Assembly: GCA_016296435.1 (NCBI GenBank)
Contig: JAEDJI010000002.1
Coordinates: 1 to 39,015, forward strand
DNA length: 39,015 nucleotides
Direction of reading: 5' to 3'
Source: Bacilli bacterium
GTDB taxonomy: Bacteria > Bacillota_I > Bacilli_A > RF39 > UBA660
The notes under the pieces were generated by a model, which worked only from the letters and a program-made list of their open reading frames with translations, was not told the origin of the DNA and did not search any database. Numbering within the stretch: the first letter of the stretch is position 1; each line of letters starts with the position of its first letter. Positions 35,660 to 39,015 of the stretch are shown here, piece after piece. A program made the translations under genes and the position numbers.

Positions 35660-36296
35660 CTAAATCTAACCAATCATAATCAAATATATTTAGATTATCT
35701 TCATCTTTATTTTTTTTTCTTTTAATATCTAATCTATTCTTATAACCTTTTTTATTCCATTCAACAAGTATTTTATCAATATACTTTAAGTTATTAACTC
35801 CATTTAGTACAGCTTCTTTTAGAGCTTCTTCGATTAGTTCTTCACTAATTTTAGAATCTAACCAGTATTTTATAGTTTCACATTCGATAGGGGATAGTGT
35901 TCTACCAAATTCTTGTTCTATCTTCTTATATATTTTACTGTTATTGTTATCATTAGTTTCTTGTTCTTCAAGAACAATTAAATTAATTAATTTATTTTTT
36001 AATAAGGATAGGTCAATATATTCTTTTAATTTATTATTTTCATTCTTAGTAATTACTTCGATTAAACTCTTATCAGTAAGACTAGCAATTATACTCATAA
36101 TATTTGGTATATCATATTTTAAAACATTACAGAAATTATTTATATCAAAGGGAATATCTTTTTCATATGACATGAGATATGAGGCAAATATTAATTCTTT
36201 TTCATCCATATTAAGTTTAGAATAGTTATCTAATAATATATTGGGTATTACTAAATTATTTTTAAAAATTGTATTCATTATATTATTTGTTTTCAT
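35652..36296 (-). CDS. dnaD: Replication restart/initiation protein DnaD
   Basis: DnaD works with DnaB and DnaI in loading helicase at oriC and restart sites in Firmicutes. The 214-residue protein starts at ATG 36296, after GGAGGG; the codons from 36308 lie in the SD. The N-terminal winged helix region has LLDNYSKLNMDEKELIFASY; the C-terminal DnaD/DnaB2 domain has FGRTLSPIECETIKYWL and EEALKEAVLNGVNNLKYIDKI, ending WNKKGYKN, followed by a charged tail. Flanked by cca (23 bases upstream) and nth (overlapping). Confidence 0.93.
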   Translation of the reverse strand: MKTNNIMNTIFKNNLVIPNILLDNYSKLNMDEKELIFASYLMSYEKDIPFDINNFCNVLKYDIPNIMSIIASLTDKSLIEVITKNENNKLKEYIDLSLLKNKLINLIVLEEQETNDNNNSKIYKKIEQEFGRTLSPIECETIKYWLDSKISEELIEEALKEAVLNGVNNLKYIDKILVEWNKKGYKNRLDIKRKKNKDEDNLNIFDYDWLDLDE

Positions 36297-36319
36297 ATTG
36301 CCCTCCATTTAATTAGTTA

Positions 36320-37414
36320 TTATAACATATAATTTGTCTTTATATATTCTTTAATTTTATTTTTGTCATTAATTAGTTCTCTTTTTAATATTTTATATTC
36401 TAAATCGTTATATATGTCTTTTAGGTAACTATTTGGTCCTTTATCTAGTAATTCACATATTTCATTAGTAGTAATATTGATTTCATTTCTATCTTTAATA
36501 GGTAATTTTTCATATCTAGCATTCATTTTCTTTTTATTTAGTTTTTTTAAATCGCATGCAACCATAAGAGGATATAGTCCATATTTGTAAAGAACAGTGT
36601 TATCTCTTAGATCTTCTTTTAAGATATTATTAATACTTTCTTTTAAAATTTTTTCAGTTTTTGTTAATGGATAGCTATCAGTAATAGTGGACCACATAGC
36701 TATTAAGTCTTTTGTAAGTAGGACATTATCAATATTTTTTAATTCCAACACATCAACTAAATCTAATTCTTTTAATAACTTAATACCTATTTTTTTATTA
36801 TCACTAGCAAATATTTTAGTAAGTTCATCTTTTTTTCTTTCATAAGATAAGTTTTTAAGTAATTCTTTATTTTTTATTATTGCCTGTTTTAACTCATTAT
36901 CCAGTCTAAATTTTAAAGTAGTAGCAAATCTTATGGCTCTTAGTATTCTAAGAGAATCTTCTTCTAATTTTTGATATGGATCGCCAATGGATTTGATTAA
37001 TCTTTTCTTTAAGTCTTTTCTACCATTTTCTTTATCTATTATATTATTATCTTTATCCATACATATAGAATTAATAGTAAAATCTCTTCTTTTTAAGTCT
37101 TCTTCTAGATTATCTATATATACTATTTCTATAGGTTTTCTATTATTTTTATATTTTATTTCTTTTCTGAATGTAGTAATTTCAAATTTATAATTGTTTA
37201 TATAAAACATTGCATTACCATATTCTAAAGTTTTTATATCATATTCACTAAATAGTTCTATTATTTCTTTGGGAGTAGCATCTGTACATATATCTATATC
37301 AAATATTTCCTTATTTTTATTAATTAGATAGTTTCTCACATATCCTCCGATTAAATAAGCTTCATAATCGTTATCTTCGAATGTTTTAAGTATATTATAA
37401 ATTATTTTGTTCAT
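36320..37414 (-). CDS. cca: CCA-adding tRNA nucleotidyltransferase
   Basis: Adds or repairs the 3'-CCA of tRNAs without a nucleic-acid template. The 364-residue class II enzyme is a little short (Bacillus about 397). LIGGYVRNYL (residues 21-30), the metal pair Asp39-x-Asp41 in FDIDICTDATPKE, EITTFRKE, and LKRRDFTINSICM mark the catalytic domain; RILRAIRFATTL and SYERKKDELTKIF the neck. A poly(A) polymerase of the same family cannot be fully excluded. It is the first gene of cca-dnaD-nth and uses a compact promoter. Confidence 0.93.
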   Translation of the reverse strand: MNKIIYNILKTFEDNDYEAYLIGGYVRNYLINKNKEIFDIDICTDATPKEIIELFSEYDIKTLEYGNAMFYINNYKFEITTFRKEIKYKNNRKPIEIVYIDNLEEDLKRRDFTINSICMDKDNNIIDKENGRKDLKKRLIKSIGDPYQKLEEDSLRILRAIRFATTLKFRLDNELKQAIIKNKELLKNLSYERKKDELTKIFASDNKKIGIKLLKELDLVDVLELKNIDNVLLTKDLIAMWSTITDSYPLTKTEKILKESINNILKEDLRDNTVLYKYGLYPLMVACDLKKLNKKKMNARYEKLPIKDRNEINITTNEICELLDKGPNSYLKDIYNDLEYKILKRELINDKNKIKEYIKTNYML

Positions 37415-37418
37415 TTAA

Positions 37419-37459
37419 ATCACCATTATAATTATATATTAAAAAAAGTTAACAAACAA
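37419..37459 (-). promoter_or_regulatory. Compact promoter/SD module of cca-dnaD-nth
   Basis: On the minus strand TTGTTT (37459-37454), 17 bases, TATAAT (37436-37431), TATAAT (37430-37425), GGTGAT (37424-37419), then TTAA and ATG. The predicted start falls on the first G of GGTGAT. The layout matches that of ligA. Confidence 0.6.
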
Positions 37460-37484
37460 GTAGTAGGTAAAACAATGTAAAATA

Positions 37485-37508
37485 AAAAAGCCTATTGGCT
37501 TTTTATTA
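37485..37508 (-). terminator. Terminator of the HU gene
   Basis: On the minus strand AAAAAGCC pairs with GGCTTTTT around AATA, followed by U's. It begins within a base or two of the stop (37508-37506). Confidence 0.85.
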
Positions 37509-37781
37509 GTTGTTTACAGCGTCTTTTAATGCTGAACCAGCTTTAAATGTAACAGCTTTTCTAGCAGGAATTTTAACTTCTGCTCCAGTAATTGGGTTAC
37601 GTCCATTTCTAGCAGATCTTTGAGAAACTGCAAATGTACCGAATCCTACAAATGGAACTTTATCTCCTTTAACTAGTGCTTCAGTAATAGTTGCAAATGT
37701 AGCATCGATTGCACGTCCTGCATCTGCTTTAGTAAGACCTGTTTTTTCTGCTACTGCTTCAATTAATTCAACTTTTTTCAT
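37506..37781 (-). CDS. hup: DNA-binding protein HU
   Basis: HU is the dimeric nucleoid protein that bends DNA. The 91-residue protein is normal in length: MKKVELIEAVAEKTGLTKAD, FVGFGTFAVSQRSARNGRNP (the DNA-binding arm with NPITG), KIPARKAVTFKAGSALK and the end DAVN. Its codon use is less AT-biased than most genes here, fitting a highly expressed gene. The SD is GAGGAGGT. A leader of over 60 bases holds TAAGCA/TGCTTA inverted repeats (37805-37825) and a weak promoter (TTGTCC with TATATA). Confidence 0.98.
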   Translation of the reverse strand: MKKVELIEAVAEKTGLTKADAGRAIDATFATITEALVKGDKVPFVGFGTFAVSQRSARNGRNPITGAEVKIPARKAVTFKAGSALKDAVNN

Positions 37782-37899
37782 TTAAAATTACCTCCTCATG
37801 TTTTTAAGCAATTATGATATGCTTACATATATAAATTACCATTTATTCTGGACAAAATCAAGGTTTTATATGTAAAAAGTATATTTTTTTATAAAAAGT

Positions 37900-37925
37900 G
37901 GTAAAAATTGTAAAATATTTTTACC
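37900..37925 (-). terminator. Terminator of the cadherin-like surface gene
   Basis: GGTAAAAAT (37900-37908) and ATTTTTACC (37917-37925) are inverted repeats; on the minus strand ACTTTTTAT follows. It overlaps the stop codon (37923-37921). Confidence 0.5.
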
Positions 37926-39015
37926 ATTCATCAAGAATTTTAGTATCTTTTTTCTTTTTCTTATTTTCTTCTTTTGTATTGTTATTTGATTTATCAGTTT
38001 TTATTTTCTTTTTTTTATTAGTGTTTTCAGCTGTTATAGTGTTAGTTTTGTTTTCTTTATTTATTTTTTTCTTTTTTGTTTTAGTAGTAGATACTATTAT
38101 AATAAGTAAGGCAAGTATTAATATAACTGACATAAGTATTTTGATTATTTCATCTGATTTAGTATTGTTTTCAATCAAAGTATCCATAATTTCGGATGAG
38201 TACTTTTGAATAGTGTTTTCAGTTTTTTCATATGAATACCATCCTTTTTCTCCGGTATCTAAGTTTAATGCATATATAATAGTATAATTAGAACTTTTAT
38301 TTAGTTTATAACCTGTAACTTTGTTATCGTTTATTGTTACATTAGTTTTGATGAAACCTTTAAGCACTTCGTCAGTGTCTAGTATAATAAGTTTGATACT
38401 ATCAAAGTTATATTCAATATATTTACTATATTTATTAGTTTTTTTATCGTATGAATATAGGCTAATGTTAGAGTTTTCATCTTTTAGACCTATTAGAGTA
38501 TAATCAAGTACTTCATTATAGAATGCTGGTATTTTAGTATCATTAATAGTTATTTCTTTATCTGTGTAACCATTAGGTTTAGTAAGAAGTTTCTTTTGTT
38601 TTACAACAGTATATTTTTTACCGTTTATAATAACTTCAATAGGATTTTTGTCTTCGACATTAATAATTATTTTATAAGTCTTTTTTGTACCTTTTTCACT
38701 TGTTACTACTATTTCTATTTTGTTGGTCCCTAGTCCTAAATTATATTCTTTTGCACCAGATATGGTTGCTTTACTATCTTCAGGGCTTGCTTTAACGGTT
38801 ATTTTTTCTATTGTAGAATCAAGGTTTACTGTATATTCAGTTTTGTCTTTACTAAACTTGGGTGATAATTCTCCATTTGATATAGTAAGTGTTTTTAGAT
38901 TATTATTAGTAGAGTAGGTAGTTGGTTTAGAACTACTTGAAGATGAACTTCCTGATGATGTTTCTTCTCTTGTTGGAGTATAGCCTTTAATGGTTACTGA
39001 ATTTGTTGTAGTACT
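37921..39015 (-). CDS. C-terminal part of a membrane-anchored protein with a cadherin-like domain
   Basis: The frame is open from the last base of the window to the stop at 37921-37923, 364 residues; the start is outside. An internal ATG at 38367 is not the real start: in-frame sequence above it is clearly coding. After a Ser/Thr linker (TREETSSGSSSSSSK) comes a cadherin-like beta-sandwich of the bacterial surface type (about residues 42-120): LKTLTISNGELSPKF, YTVNLDSTIEKITVKA, GLGTNKIEIVVTSEKGTKKT. A second region of about 100 residues follows, then a membrane helix (IIKILMSVILILALLIIIVS) and a cytoplasmic tail of about 50 residues very rich in Lys, Asn and Thr. It is probably a wall-spanning surface protein with its N-terminus outside; further beta domains may lie beyond the window. 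Confidence 0.85.
   Translation of the reverse strand, partial: STTTNSVTIKGYTPTREETSSGSSSSSSSKPTTYSTNNNLKTLTISNGELSPKFSKDKTEYTVNLDSTIEKITVKASPEDSKATISGAKEYNLGLGTNKIEIVVTSEKGTKKTYKIIINVEDKNPIEVIINGKKYTVVKQKKLLTKPNGYTDKEITINDTKIPAFYNEVLDYTLIGLKDENSNISLYSYDKKTNKYSKYIEYNFDSIKLIILDTDEVLKGFIKTNVTINDNKVTGYKLNKSSNYTIIYALNLDTGEKGWYSYEKTENTIQKYSSEIMDTLIENNTKSDEIIKILMSVILILALLIIIVSTTKTKKKKINKENKTNTITAENTNKKKKIKTDKSNNNTKEENKKKKKDTKILDEW

Noticed and set aside
37898..38209. Phe/Leu/Ile-rich plus-strand frame
   Set aside because: Antisense of the Lys/Asn-rich tail of the surface protein; the hydrophobic composition is a mirror effect.
38367..38367. ATG taken as the start of the surface protein
   Set aside because: The same frame is open, and recognisably coding for a cadherin-like domain, all the way to the window end, so the gene is longer.

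Overview
The window comes from a very AT-rich, low-GC Gram-positive bacterium (Bacillota), most likely a spore-forming relative of the Bacilli/Erysipelotrichia/RF39-type gut lineages. The evidence is a near full-length spoIVA (spore-coat ATPase), together with genes typical of Bacilli: ezrA, recU next to a class A PBP, dnaD next to nth, and an mraZ-rsmH-ftsL-PBP2 cluster. TGA is used as a real stop (mraZ, ftsL) and tryptophan is TGG, so this is the standard code and not the mollicute code. Assignment to a lineage is inference; no rRNA or tRNA gene is visible in the window.

Layout. 1-5.4 kb (+): end of a probable HD-type hydrolase, spoIVA, an orphan prepilin, and a two-gene MBOAT/DHHW pair for O-acylation of a surface polymer, followed by a candidate small RNA. 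5.4-12.5 kb (-): a transglutaminase-like protein, a long LytR-CpsA-Psr protein with a PASTA domain and a tandem-repeat tail, a class A penicillin-binding protein with extra C-terminal beta domains, and recU. 12.6-16.4 kb (+): a 34-codon small gene, pyrimidine-nucleoside phosphorylase, and a membrane-anchored surface protein with a dockerin-like module. 16.4-23.0 kb (+): a DNA-repair block (CinA-C/PncC, polA, mutM, then ligA) ending in a second orphan prepilin that overlaps ligA. 23.2-26.2 kb (+): a HerA-like ATPase without NurA, a second candidate structured RNA, and an unrecognised protein. 26.3-30.1 kb (+): the start of the division and cell-wall (dcw) cluster, with four 10-bp-spaced MraZ boxes in front of mraZ. 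It stops after PBP2 and is followed by typA, an HD hydrolase, a small protein and ezrA (to 35.0 kb). 35.0-39.0 kb (-): cca-dnaD-nth, HU, and the C-terminal part of a membrane-anchored protein with a cadherin-like domain that runs off the window end.

How it fits together. Most genes serve three core tasks: envelope growth and division (class A PBP, LCP, FtsL, PBP2, EzrA, MraZ, MBOAT pair), DNA replication and repair (PolA, MutM, LigA, RecU, DnaD, Nth, HU, HerA), and sporulation (SpoIVA). Accessory surface proteins (dockerin-like, cadherin-like, two prepilins, transglutaminase-like) lie between them. Intergenic regions are short, stop codons often lie inside terminator stems, and several promoters put the predicted transcription start on or next to the Shine-Dalgarno (one gene looks leaderless). 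I see no phage, IS element or CRISPR. The most interesting unexplained signals are two intergenic small-RNA candidates (about 5297-5366 and 24980-25072) and a repeated compact promoter/SD module.
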